Source of the DNA: Bacteroidia bacterium
GTDB lineage: Bacteria; Bacteroidota; Bacteroidia; B-17B0; Aurantibacillaceae
DNA length: 64,000 bases
NCBI GenBank assembly: GCA_016787785.1
Contig: JAEUTO010000010.1
Location: forward strand, 472,711 to 536,710
Reading direction: 5' to 3'
The first letter of the stretch is position 1; the number at the start of each line of letters is the position of its first letter. This document shows positions 43,225-51,317 of the stretch, one piece after another. A program made the position numbers and the translations under genes. Below the pieces are notes generated by a model that saw only the letters and a list, made by a program, of their open reading frames with translations, ran no database searches and was not told the origin of the DNA.

Positions 43225-43638
43225 GTGTCAGCCTTTACAATTATTAGCGAAACTAATTCAACCCAATCTACTTTAAAAAGTTTATTTGATTTTTTAAGTG
43301 ATTTTAAAAACTTTGGATCTATTTTACCAGAAGATAAAGTTGAAGATTTTAAATTTACAGATACTGAGTGTTCTTTTAATATAAAAGGCATTACACCAAT
43401 GACCATTAAAAAAGTAGAGGTAAAGGAAAACGAATTTATTTTATTTTCGAGTCAGGGTTTAGCGAAATTTAATTTTAGTTTAAAAGTTTTTTTTATAGGA
43501 GAGCCTCTACAAACCGGGCAATGTAAAATAGAGTTGATGGGCGACCTTAATCCCTTTATTAAAGCTATGGCCGAAAAACCGTTAACGGCACTAACCAATT
43601 CTATGTCATTAAAATTATCACAATTAAAACTGAATTAA
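43225..43638 (+). CDS. SRPBCC (START-like) family protein
   Basis: The 137-residue soluble protein has the START-like beginning LFDFLSDFKNFGSILPEDKVEDF and a C-terminal helix, and no catalytic residues I can identify. It resembles the SRPBCC protein at 34232 only in fold. GTG at 43225 is the start, as no upstream ATG is available within the gap. It is followed three bases later by the thiamine-binding protein gene. Confidence 0.75.
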   Translation: MSAFTIISETNSTQSTLKSLFDFLSDFKNFGSILPEDKVEDFKFTDTECSFNIKGITPMTIKKVEVKENEFILFSSQGLAKFNFSLKVFFIGEPLQTGQCKIELMGDLNPFIKAMAEKPLTALTNSMSLKLSQLKLN

Positions 43639-43640
43639 TT

Positions 43641-43922
43641 ATGCAAATAAATGCCGCCATTCAATTATTACCATTAAAAACAAATGAAGATCGTTACTCT
43701 GTTGTTGATAAGGCAATTGAGTTGATCAATAAAAGCGGATTGAATTATAAGGTTTGTCCTTTTGAGACTGTAGTGGAGGGTAGCCCCGAATTGGTTTTTA
43801 AATTAATACAGCAAATTCAAACGGAAATATTAAAGAACGGTTGTGATGAATTAATTTTAAATCTAAAAATTCACGCAGCAAACAGAGATCTTTCTTTTCA
43901 GGAAAAATTAGAGAAGTACTGA
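43641..43922 (+). CDS. MTH1187-family thiamine-binding protein
   Basis: The 93-residue protein has the MTH1187/YkoF-like thiamine-binding fold, with NAAIQLLPL at the N-terminus and YKVCPFETVVEGSPELVFKLIQQIQ near the middle. The family binds thiamine or related pyrimidines in the cytoplasm. It is close behind the SRPBCC gene and probably co-transcribed with it. Confidence 0.85.
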   Translation: MQINAAIQLLPLKTNEDRYSVVDKAIELINKSGLNYKVCPFETVVEGSPELVFKLIQQIQTEILKNGCDELILNLKIHAANRDLSFQEKLEKY

Positions 43923-43996
43923 TCTTCTCATAAATTATTATTAAAGCCTTTTTACTTTTCAATTTTAATAACCTTGTTATCAGTAAGTTGCATTTA

Positions 43997-44038
43997 GTTG
44001 GTAACGAAATCTAAAGCTGGCCCAACCATTTTTAGATT
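43997..44038. repeat. Interlocked inverted repeats before the seven-repeat T9SS gene
   Basis: GTTGG (43997-44001) pairs with CCAAC (44022-44026) and AATCTAAA (44008-44015) pairs with TTTAGATT (44031-44038). The two pairings interlock as an H-type pseudoknot would. They lie 59 bases before the ATG of the next gene. Function unknown. Confidence 0.4.
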
Positions 44039-44096
44039 GTTTATGTAATGGTGTTATAGAGAACAAAATTTATACACCCTTAATAAATAATTTAAA

Positions 44097-46202
44097 ATGA
44101 AAAAAGTAACAACAATTTTAAACCATGTAGCAAAAACAAACCTTAAAGGATTTTTGTTGCTTACATGTATGTTCTTGTTTTTTGGAAATGCAAAATCAAA
44201 ATCAATATGCAACTTAAATGCAAGTTTTAATTATACAGTTGGAGCCAACGGGGTTGTAAATTTTGCAAGCACATCTACAGGTACAACTGTAGCTGCGGGC
44301 TATCAATGGTATTTTTACCCGTCAGCAGGTAGTGCATTTGGACAATCGGTTACACACACTTTTCCAAATAATGGTATTTACCAGGTTGTATTGTATGTTA
44401 ACGATTCCCTTTGTTTCGATTCCGTTTCAACAACAATAACCGTGAATACAAGTACTTGTAATTTAAATGCTAATTTTAGCTACACGGTTAACGCAAACGG
44501 TGTGGTAAATTTTGCAAGCACATCTACAGGAACAAATGCAAGTACTTTTTACCAATGGTATTTTATGCCTGGAAGTTCGACCGGCCCAACAGCCACTCAC
44601 ATTTACCCGAATGCAGGAACTTATCCTGTTTCTTTAATCACGATGAACGGTAATTGTTATGACTCAACCCTTATTTACATAACCGTAAACACTGCAAGTT
44701 GTAATCTTAATGCTAATTTTAATTATACTGTTGGTGCAAATGGTGTTGTGAATTTCGCGAGCACATCAACCGGTACAAATGTTACCTCCAGCTGCCAATG
44801 GTATTTCTCTCCGGGCAGCGCCAACGGCCAAACTGTAACGCACACTTATAATAATAATGGAACGTATGGAGTTTCTTTATTTGTAAGTGATAGCAGTTGT
44901 TATGATTCACTCACAATTTACATAACGGTTAATACAGCAACATGTAACCTTAACGCCGGATATACCTACACTGTAGGGGCAAATGGATTTGTAAGTTTTG
45001 CAAGTACTTCTACAGGAACGAATTCCGGAACAACGTATCAGTGGTATTTTTATCCTGGTTTTGCTTCCGGTCCAACAGCTACACACACATTTCCAACTAA
45101 TGGTACTTACCCGGTATTGCTTTACGTAAATAACGGCAATTGTTCAGATTCTGTGATGAGCTACATATCCATTAATACCACCACCTGTAATTTAAATGCT
45201 AATTTTACTTTTACAGTTGGCGCAAATGGTTTTGTACAGTTTGCAAACGCATCAACCGGCACGTCACCATTTACGCAATACCAATGGTTCTTTTATCCCG
45301 GGTCAGCATTTGGACAAACTACAACGCATACCTATGCAAATAATGGCACCTATCCAGTTACATTATATTTAAGCGATTCGTTATGTACAGATTCAGTCAC
45401 AAAATATATTACAATAGGTTCGAGCCCTTGTAACTTAAATGCCAATTTTAATTATACAGTTAATGCAAATGGCTCTGTAAATTTTGCAAACACGTCAACT
45501 GGCACAACACCATTTACGCAATACCAATGGTTCTTTTATCCGGGTTCTGCCTTTGGTCAAACAACTACTCATAATTATTCAAACAACGGAACCTATCCGG
45601 TTACATTGTATTTATCTGATTCGTTATGTACAGACTCTATCACAAAATATATTACAATAAATAACACCACTTGTAATCTTAATGCCAATTTTAATTACAC
45701 TGTTCTGGCAAACGGAGCTGTTCATTTTGCGAGCACAACTACAGGTGCCAGCCCGTTCGCAAACTATTACTGGACCTTTGGTGATTCTCAAAATGGATTT
45801 GGAGCTGTTGTAAATCACACGTATTCCCCTTCGGGAATTTATCAAGTATTCTTACATGTTTATGATTCATTATGTAATGACTCGATGGTGATAACTATTA
45901 ATACCAATAATGTTACGGGAATAAAAAGTAACAGTGCTGTAACAGCGTCAGTAAAGGTGTATCCAAATCCAAATAGTGGTGAATTTGTTTTAAGCATAAA
46001 TAATATTGAACTCAGTGCAAAAACAACCAATATAATAATTTACAATACGCTTGGGCAAATTGTGTTTAAAGATACTTTTGAAAATGAAAATGGCGAATTA
46101 AATAGAAAAATTAATGTCGAAGATCTGCCAGGTGGCGCTTATATTCTTAAATTGAATAATGGTATGCAAAACCAAACCAGCAGGATAGTTATTCAAAAAT
46201 AG
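44097..46202 (+). CDS. Secreted T9SS type A protein with seven PKD-like repeats
   Basis: The 701-residue protein has a signal peptide (hydrophobic FLLLTCMFLFF, cleaved near residue 36) and seven PKD-like repeats starting at Cys38, Cys121, Cys202, Cys283, Cys364, Cys445 and Cys526; after the first (83 residues) all are 81 residues apart. Each opens CNLNAxFxYTV and contains QWYF.PGS and NGTYPVTLY. The last 85 residues form a T9SS type A sorting domain (VYPNPNSGEFVL and GGAYILKL). It is a surface or adhesion protein; the ligand is unknown. Units 5 and 6 are nearly identical in DNA. Confidence 0.93.
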   Translation: MKKVTTILNHVAKTNLKGFLLLTCMFLFFGNAKSKSICNLNASFNYTVGANGVVNFASTSTGTTVAAGYQWYFYPSAGSAFGQSVTHTFPNNGIYQVVLYVNDSLCFDSVSTTITVNTSTCNLNANFSYTVNANGVVNFASTSTGTNASTFYQWYFMPGSSTGPTATHIYPNAGTYPVSLITMNGNCYDSTLIYITVNTASCNLNANFNYTVGANGVVNFASTSTGTNVTSSCQWYFSPGSANGQTVTHTYNNNGTYGVSLFVSDSSCYDSLTIYITVNTATCNLNAGYTYTVGANGFVSFASTSTGTNSGTTYQWYFYPGFASGPTATHTFPTNGTYPVLLYVNNGNCSDSVMSYISINTTTCNLNANFTFTVGANGFVQFANASTGTSPFTQYQWFFYPGSAFGQTTTHTYANNGTYPVTLYLSDSLCTDSVTKYITIGSSPCNLNANFNYTVNANGSVNFANTSTGTTPFTQYQWFFYPGSAFGQTTTHNYSNNGTYPVTLYLSDSLCTDSITKYITINNTTCNLNANFNYTVLANGAVHFASTTTGASPFANYYWTFGDSQNGFGAVVNHTYSPSGIYQVFLHVYDSLCNDSMVITINTNNVTGIKSNSAVTASVKVYPNPNSGEFVLSINNIELSAKTTNIIIYNTLGQIVFKDTFENENGELNRKINVEDLPGGAYILKLNNGMQNQTSRIVIQK
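44208..45914 (+). repeat. Seven tandem 243-bp repeat units inside the T9SS gene
   Basis: Units begin at 44208, 44457, 44700, 44943, 45186, 45429 and 45672; the period is 243 bp except the first (249). Units 5 and 6 share a long identical stretch around 45268 and 45511, which suggests recent unit duplication or gene conversion. Confidence 0.9.
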
Positions 46203-46220
46203 TTAGTTAAAGTATAGTCA

Positions 46221-46254
46221 AAAAAAAGCCGCTCTTGTTAGCGGCTTTTTTTTT
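46221..46254. terminator. Bidirectional rho-independent terminator
   Basis: GCCGC (46228-46232) pairs with GCGGC (46241-46245); A-run before and T-run after let it end transcription from both the T9SS gene and the convergent thioesterase operon. Confidence 0.88.
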
Positions 46255-46262
46255 AAACTCAA

Positions 46263-46703
46263 TTAATTGTACCCTGCCTTTGCAGCATCATAAGCATTAA
46301 ATGTACCTAATGATTTTGCTAATAGTTTGTTTTCTCTGTTCGCACAAAAAACATCGCAGCTTATAATTAAAATGCGTTTACCTTTTTGTTCAACTTTTGC
46401 TTTGGCAATTAACTGATCGCCCAGTAACGCTGGTGATAAAAAATTCAATTTATATTCGATGGTACTTACCACTTTATTTTCTTTGTAAACAGAAGATAGC
46501 CCGGCCACACCCAAAGCGCCATCAATTAACGCGGAGATAACGCCACCATGGGCGGCATTGGGTGTTGCTAAATGTTCTTCTTTTATTATAAGTGAATAAT
46601 CTACACTACCTTCAGAAATAATTTCAAAATCCATTCCAATCAATTTTCCGAAGTGATTATGCGCTATATAGCGTTCTATTAGATCTGTTTTATTTGTGTT
46701 CAT
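46263..46703 (-). CDS. PaaI-type hotdog thioesterase
   Basis: The 146-residue protein has a PaaI/DUF4442-like hotdog fold with TPNAAHGGVISALIDGALGVAGLSS (residues about 48-72), which carries the usual HGG motif and the catalytic Asp. It hydrolyses an acyl- or aryl-CoA. It starts two bases after the DUF4249 gene on the minus strand and ends the TonB receptor operon; the operon link to nutrient uptake is an inference from gene order. Confidence 0.85.
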   Translation of the reverse strand: MNTNKTDLIERYIAHNHFGKLIGMDFEIISEGSVDYSLIIKEEHLATPNAAHGGVISALIDGALGVAGLSSVYKENKVVSTIEYKLNFLSPALLGDQLIAKAKVEQKGKRILIISCDVFCANRENKLLAKSLGTFNAYDAAKAGYN

Positions 46704-46705
46704 AT

Positions 46706-47563
46706 TTAATTTTTTGGGATAATGATCGTGTCATAAAAAGGTGCATAACCAACAAAGGCACCAAATACATCCTGATTGCCTTCAAACATACTTTTTATAT
46801 TTGATGGTGCGCTAAAAGGGTTACTGTTACTTGCCTTGTTTTGATAATAGGTGTTCCAAAAATCATACTCGCGCCTACCTATTTTACAAAACTTTACCAC
46901 AACCGTATCACCGCGCTTGTAATAACCTCTTTCCGGATCTTCTCTGTATTCTTGTATCTCATTTGGTTGCGGACCACGGTCATAGGAAAAATCAAATGTT
47001 TTTCCATCAATGAATTTATCTTCAAAAACAGATGCAAATGGCGCAGCATAAAATTGGTCCCGGCCCAAACGTTTTGCATACCAACGATAACAATCTCCAG
47101 AGCCTGGAGGTTCAGAAAAAGTTTGCCAAATAAAGCCTAAGGTATCTTCTTCACCTTTAAAATATAAACTATCTAATTTCGCCGGATTTAAAATATTTGT
47201 ATTTGTTTCAAACGTTTTGCCATCAACAGTAACTTTTAATGTATAGTTTCGGCCTTGCTGGCCTTTTAATTTAAAGCCTAAATAAGCATAACCGGTGTTT
47301 GGATCCAGTTCTTTAAGTGTATCTGTAGTTGTACCATCTGTTACTGTAACAAAAGCGCCTTTAATAAATGTTTTTTCTGGTGCTGTATAATCAAAGTCTC
47401 CAAAATAAGGAACTGAGTAGGATAAAAAAACAACTGCGTAACCATTGGTCTCTATACTTGCTTCAACAACTACTTTTTGTTTGTAATCGGGTAATTTTAA
47501 TTTTACTTCTTTTCTGCAAGAGAAAAGAAGTAAAACAAAAGCTATGAATATGAAATGTTTCAT
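46706..47563 (-). CDS. DUF4249 lipoprotein
   Basis: The 285-residue protein has a lipoprotein signal with the lipobox LFSC (Cys16) and a beta-rich body typical of DUF4249. These lipoproteins usually lie next to a TonB-dependent receptor and may act as a surface partner. Here the stop of the receptor gene and its start overlap by one base, supporting a functional pair. The bound substrate is unknown. Confidence 0.9.
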   Translation of the reverse strand: MKHFIFIAFVLLLFSCRKEVKLKLPDYKQKVVVEASIETNGYAVVFLSYSVPYFGDFDYTAPEKTFIKGAFVTVTDGTTTDTLKELDPNTGYAYLGFKLKGQQGRNYTLKVTVDGKTFETNTNILNPAKLDSLYFKGEEDTLGFIWQTFSEPPGSGDCYRWYAKRLGRDQFYAAPFASVFEDKFIDGKTFDFSYDRGPQPNEIQEYREDPERGYYKRGDTVVVKFCKIGRREYDFWNTYYQNKASNSNPFSAPSNIKSMFEGNQDVFGAFVGYAPFYDTIIIPKN

Positions 47564-50004
47564 TAAAATTTAAAGTTCCATGTTAAACTTGGTAAAATTG
47601 GAAACAGTGATACTTGTTTTGCACCAACCTTTAAAGTGCCCTTTGTAAAATCGCCTTCGCGCGTTAAGTAGATAAAGTATGGATTGTAACGGTTATACAC
47701 ATTAAAAACACTTAATGTAAAACTATTGCTAAAGTTCTTGGCCCACTTTTTTGTTACTACAACATTTAAAGTGTCTTTGCCTTCTTCTTTATATTTTGCT
47801 ATTAAGATTTGTTTCCTTTTTTCGAGTTTTTTTGTTCTGTCAGGAGAGAAGGTTACATTCAGATCCATTCGGTGATAGGGTATGAATTGGTAGGAGTTTC
47901 GTAAACCATAATCATTACTCAAGCTTCCTTCATACAAAAAAAATCCGTTGGGTAATGTGCCTCGGTTACCAGAACCGTAAACCCAGATCATGCCAAAATT
48001 CCATTGTTTGCTGGCATCATAAGTTAAAACTACCGAAGCATCATGTCTTCTATCATATTTTGCCAGAAATTTTTCTCCATAATTTATTTCTTTAAATTGT
48101 CGCCATGTCCATGATAAAGTATAACCTATCCAACCTGTAAATTTGCCTACATTTTTTTTCACAAAAAATTCTGCGCCGTAAGCCCAGCCTTTTCCAAAGG
48201 TAAAAGCGTTGTCGGGATTGTCAAAAACATTATCTGCCGGCTGAGCGCCTTCTTTATAATCTATTTGGTTACTCATCGTCTTGTAATACACTTCAACGCT
48301 TGTTTCAAATATATTGTCTTTAAAATTTTTGAAAAAGCCAATAGCATATTGATTGGATTGCTGTGGTTTAATCACTTCGGTACAAGGCATCCACACATCT
48401 GTTGGCAAACTTACAGATGAAATAGAGGCTAAATGTATATATTGAAAATTACGCGCGTACGACGCTTTTAGAGAAGCGGTTTTAGTTAAAGAGTAACGGG
48501 CCGAGAACCTTGGCTCTAATCCATTATAATTAGCAACTATCTCATTAGTTCTGTAAGAAACCGTATCAGTTATCTTTCCTGTAAAATCTTTTACATAACG
48601 GTTAAATGGACCAACTTGTGTAAAATTTCCAAAGCGTAAACCTGCATTTAATTTAAATTTCTGAGTTACTTCCCAGTCGTCGCTTACATAAATTGCTGCA
48701 TCATGCGAATACAATTTAATTGTTTTGCCCAGATCAAATTCTGTTGAACCTTGTTTTGCGCTCACACTTGTGGGAACAAATACATGGAAAATATAATTTA
48801 CACCCGTTTTAATTGTATGCCTTGAATTAGGAAAGAAATTAAGATCATATTTTAAATTATAATCAGTAATACCTGATTTTATGATCACTTCAAAATCGTC
48901 TTGTGTGGCGCCAAAACTAAAATCATAATTTGTAAATACGGCAGACGTATTTGAAAATAGTTTAGAATTAAAAACATGGTTCCACCGTAAACAGCCAGAG
49001 GCATTTCCCCATGGGATCTTGGTCTTAAATCCGCCTTCCTCATCTGTAAAAATAAATTTATCGCGACCATAATATCCGCTTAGGAATATGCGATTTTTTT
49101 CGTTAATGATGTAATTAAATTTTGCATTCAGATCATAAAAAAAATACGATGTACCTTTAAAATCTGATCGTTCTATCCAGGGCTTTGCTAATACATCTAC
49201 GTAGGTGCGACGCCCGCTAATAATGAAAGAACCTTTATCCTTTACAATTGGTCCTTGTATAGTTAAACGAGAAGCAATAACTCCAATGCCGCCTTCAACC
49301 TGGAAATGTTGGTTGTTTCCATCCTTCATACTTATATCAAGCACGGAAGATAAGCGTCCGCCATACTGTGCCGGCATACCGCCTTTAATTAGATTTACAT
49401 TCTTTATGGCATCTCCATTAAATACAGAAAAGAAACCGAGTAGGTGAGAGGCGTTGTAAATGGGAGCTTCATCTAACAAAATTAAATTCTGATCGGGCCC
49501 CCCGCCACGAACATAAAAACCGGTGTTACCATCTCCGGCATTTTTTACACCTGGCAAAAGTTGTATTGTTTTTAAGATATCTACTTCGCCCATAAATGCC
49601 GGGATCTTTTTTATCTCGGCCATATCAAGCTGCACAGAACTCATTTGTGTATTCTTTACATTCTCATTTCCTCTTTTTGTAGTGATCTCCACTTCGTTCA
49701 AATTCGTTTCGGCAAGTGAAAGCGAAATGTTTAGTGTGGTGTTTTTATCTAATTCAAGCTCCTGAATTATTGTTTTATAACCTATATAGGAAATAATAAC
49801 AGTGTATTTGCCTTTGGGCGCTGCTATGGAAAAAAAACCGTATTGATTGGTTGAAGTTGCCTTGTTTATTTCTTTTAAAAGGATTGTGGCACCTATTACG
49901 GTTTCGCCGTTTGTACCATCTTTTATGCTGCCGCCAACAGAAAAATTCTGGCAGTGAAGTGTGCCAAAAAACAGTAGAATAACGAGTATGATATAATATC
50001 TCAA
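47563..50004 (-). CDS. TonB-dependent outer-membrane receptor with carboxypeptidase-like domain
   Basis: The 813-residue protein has a signal peptide (residues 1-18), a carboxypeptidase-regulatory-like domain (about 20-110, GETVIGATILLKE and GKYTVIISYIGYK), a plug (about 120-235, GGGPDQNLILLDEAPIYN) and a 22-strand barrel to the terminal Phe. It takes up a substrate by energy from TonB-ExbBD and is paired with DUF4249. It begins with TTG at 50004; a TATTTTTG box lies eight bases before it. It is not the classical SusC/SusD type. Confidence 0.93.
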   Translation of the reverse strand: MRYYIILVILLFFGTLHCQNFSVGGSIKDGTNGETVIGATILLKEINKATSTNQYGFFSIAAPKGKYTVIISYIGYKTIIQELELDKNTTLNISLSLAETNLNEVEITTKRGNENVKNTQMSSVQLDMAEIKKIPAFMGEVDILKTIQLLPGVKNAGDGNTGFYVRGGGPDQNLILLDEAPIYNASHLLGFFSVFNGDAIKNVNLIKGGMPAQYGGRLSSVLDISMKDGNNQHFQVEGGIGVIASRLTIQGPIVKDKGSFIISGRRTYVDVLAKPWIERSDFKGTSYFFYDLNAKFNYIINEKNRIFLSGYYGRDKFIFTDEEGGFKTKIPWGNASGCLRWNHVFNSKLFSNTSAVFTNYDFSFGATQDDFEVIIKSGITDYNLKYDLNFFPNSRHTIKTGVNYIFHVFVPTSVSAKQGSTEFDLGKTIKLYSHDAAIYVSDDWEVTQKFKLNAGLRFGNFTQVGPFNRYVKDFTGKITDTVSYRTNEIVANYNGLEPRFSARYSLTKTASLKASYARNFQYIHLASISSVSLPTDVWMPCTEVIKPQQSNQYAIGFFKNFKDNIFETSVEVYYKTMSNQIDYKEGAQPADNVFDNPDNAFTFGKGWAYGAEFFVKKNVGKFTGWIGYTLSWTWRQFKEINYGEKFLAKYDRRHDASVVLTYDASKQWNFGMIWVYGSGNRGTLPNGFFLYEGSLSNDYGLRNSYQFIPYHRMDLNVTFSPDRTKKLEKRKQILIAKYKEEGKDTLNVVVTKKWAKNFSNSFTLSVFNVYNRYNPYFIYLTREGDFTKGTLKVGAKQVSLFPILPSLTWNFKF

Positions 50005-50012
50005 AAGCCTTG

Positions 50013-50020
50013 CAAAAATA
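50013..50020 (-). promoter_or_regulatory. Bacteroidota -7 promoter box for the TonB receptor
   Basis: On the minus strand this reads TATTTTTG, matching TAnnTTTG, eight bases from the TTG start at 50004. Confidence 0.45.
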
Positions 50021-50043
50021 ACAATTTACAAGGTTTTAATAAA

Positions 50044-50072
50044 ATTAATTAACCTTTAATATGTTAATTAAT
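50044..50072. repeat. 10-bp inverted repeat upstream of the TonB receptor gene
   Basis: ATTAATTAAC (50044-50053) and GTTAATTAAT (50063-50072) are exact inverted repeats around a nine-base spacer. It is 40-68 bases before the receptor start and only six bases from the ATPase palindrome. Confidence 0.6.
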
Positions 50073-50078
50073 ACTTTA

Positions 50079-50127
50079 GGTAACATTTATGTAAGTTACA
50101 TTTTTGTAAGTTACATAAATGTTACTT
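50079..50127. repeat. Left palindromic repeat beside the ATPase gene
   Basis: The outer arms GTAACATTTATGTAA and TTACATAAATGTTAC are exact inverses. It equals the right copy (51282-51316) apart from one added 15-base near-duplicate (TTTTGTAAGTTACAT) and one base at the outer end. The added block holds a TTTG (50103-50106) that sits 20 bases before the -7 box. Confidence 0.85.
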
Positions 50128-50134
50128 ATATTTG
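50103..50134 (+). promoter_or_regulatory. Promoter of the ATPase gene, embedded in the palindrome
   Basis: TTTG (50103-50106) and TATATTTG (50127-50134) are separated by 20 bases, the usual Bacteroidota -33/-7 arrangement. The -33 lies inside the palindrome and the ATG at 50154 is 19 bases after the box. Confidence 0.65.
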
Positions 50135-50153
50135 ATGTATAGTTTTTAGTAAA

Positions 50154-51287
50154 ATGGAAATAACTCCTTTTGTTTTTGGTAAAATTGTTAGCGGCCATGA
50201 TTTCACAAATCGCCAGGTGGAAATGGAACGGCTATTACAAAATTTTAATTCAGGTACCAATACGGTGCTTATATCTCCACGTCGTTGGGGTAAGTCTTCG
50301 CTTGTAAAAAAAGCTACCGAGCAAAGCAAACGTAAAAACCCAAAACTGGTGTTTTGTTTTATTGACCTGTTCAATATAAGAACAGAACAGGAGTTTTATG
50401 AAACGTACATACGTGAGTTGATAAAAGTTACCTCTACAAAATGGGAAGAGCGCATACGCGCTGGTAAAGCCCTTTTTAAGAAGGTCGTACCTCAATTCTC
50501 TGTGGGTATAGACCCAATGAACGATCTTTCTATCTCGCTTGATTGGAAAGAGATAAAAAAAGGGCAAGATGAGATATTGGATCTTGCTGAAAATATTTGT
50601 AAGAACAAAAAAATAAGAATAGTGGTGTGTATTGACGAATTTCAAAACATTGCTTTTTTTGATGAACCATTGGCCTTTCAGAAAAAATTAAGGGCGCATT
50701 GGCAACATCATAAACACACCTCTTATTGTTTATATGGCAGTAAAAGACATTTGCTTATGGATATTTTTTCGAGTACTGCTATGCCATTTTATAAATTTGG
50801 TGATGTTGTATTTTTAGAAAAGATAAAAGAAAATTATTGGGTAAATTTTATCATGAAGCGCTTTAGCGATACAAAAAAGAGAATAGATAAGGCCCAGGCA
50901 GAAAGAATAGCAAGGCTAATGGAAAACCACCCTTATTTTGTACAACAATTGGCACAACAAACCTGGTTATTCTCAAAAAGAATCTGCACCGATAAAGATA
51001 TTGACAGTGCAGTAGAGAACTTAATGTTACAGCACAGTATTCTTTTTCAACGCGAGACCGATAATTTAACCAACAATCAATTGAATTATTTAAAAGCATT
51101 GATAGATGGTGTGAAACAAATGAGTTCGAAGGATACTATGTTTGCTTACAAATTGGGCACCTCGGCCAATGTATTACGTATAAAGGAAGGGTTGGAGAAT
51201 AAAGAAGTTATTGATTGTGTTGGCCCAACCATAGAATTTATTGATCCATTATTTAAAATGTGGTTACACCGGATCTATTTCAAGTAA
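50154..51287 (+). CDS. Solitary AAA+ ATPase (archaeal-type, COG1672-like)
   Basis: The 377-residue protein is a P-loop NTPase with Walker A SPRRWGKSS at residues 41-49, Walker B VVCIDEFQ with Asp161 and Glu162, and a YGSKRHL sensor-like motif near residue 198. A C-terminal winged-helix-like region (about 300-377) ends in EFIDPLFKMWL, common to this family. The DUF234 nuclease seen in some relatives is absent. It is a stand-alone gene bracketed by matching palindromes, whose right copy covers the lysine and stop codon. Function is unknown; it may bind DNA. Confidence 0.85.
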   Translation: MEITPFVFGKIVSGHDFTNRQVEMERLLQNFNSGTNTVLISPRRWGKSSLVKKATEQSKRKNPKLVFCFIDLFNIRTEQEFYETYIRELIKVTSTKWEERIRAGKALFKKVVPQFSVGIDPMNDLSISLDWKEIKKGQDEILDLAENICKNKKIRIVVCIDEFQNIAFFDEPLAFQKKLRAHWQHHKHTSYCLYGSKRHLLMDIFSSTAMPFYKFGDVVFLEKIKENYWVNFIMKRFSDTKKRIDKAQAERIARLMENHPYFVQQLAQQTWLFSKRICTDKDIDSAVENLMLQHSILFQRETDNLTNNQLNYLKALIDGVKQMSSKDTMFAYKLGTSANVLRIKEGLENKEVIDCVGPTIEFIDPLFKMWLHRIYFK

Positions 51288-51316
51288 CATTTATGTAAGT
51301 TACATAAATGTTACTT
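51282..51316. repeat. Right palindromic repeat, overlapping the ATPase stop codon
   Basis: A perfect 35-base palindrome: 17-base arms on either side of a single G at 51299. It includes the last lysine codon and the TAA of the ATPase gene and ends two bases before the convergent mpl gene. It matches the left copy apart from the 15-base insertion. Confidence 0.9.
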
Positions 51317-51317
51317 T

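Noticed and set aside
44208..45914. A possible CRISPR array or satellite
   Set aside because: The periodic repeat is in frame within a single coding sequence, the period is 243 bp and units differ by many substitutions, so it is a protein repeat.
50250..50645. Antisense reading frame of 131 residues across the ATPase gene
   Set aside because: It lies entirely inside the ATPase coding region on the opposite strand and has low-complexity Phe/Tyr-rich sequence, typical of a shadow frame.
50079..51316. The ATPase cassette as an ordinary insertion sequence
   Set aside because: The protein has P-loop ATPase motifs and no DDE, HUH or recombinase motif, and no target-site duplication is visible, so I describe it as a palindrome-bracketed gene instead.
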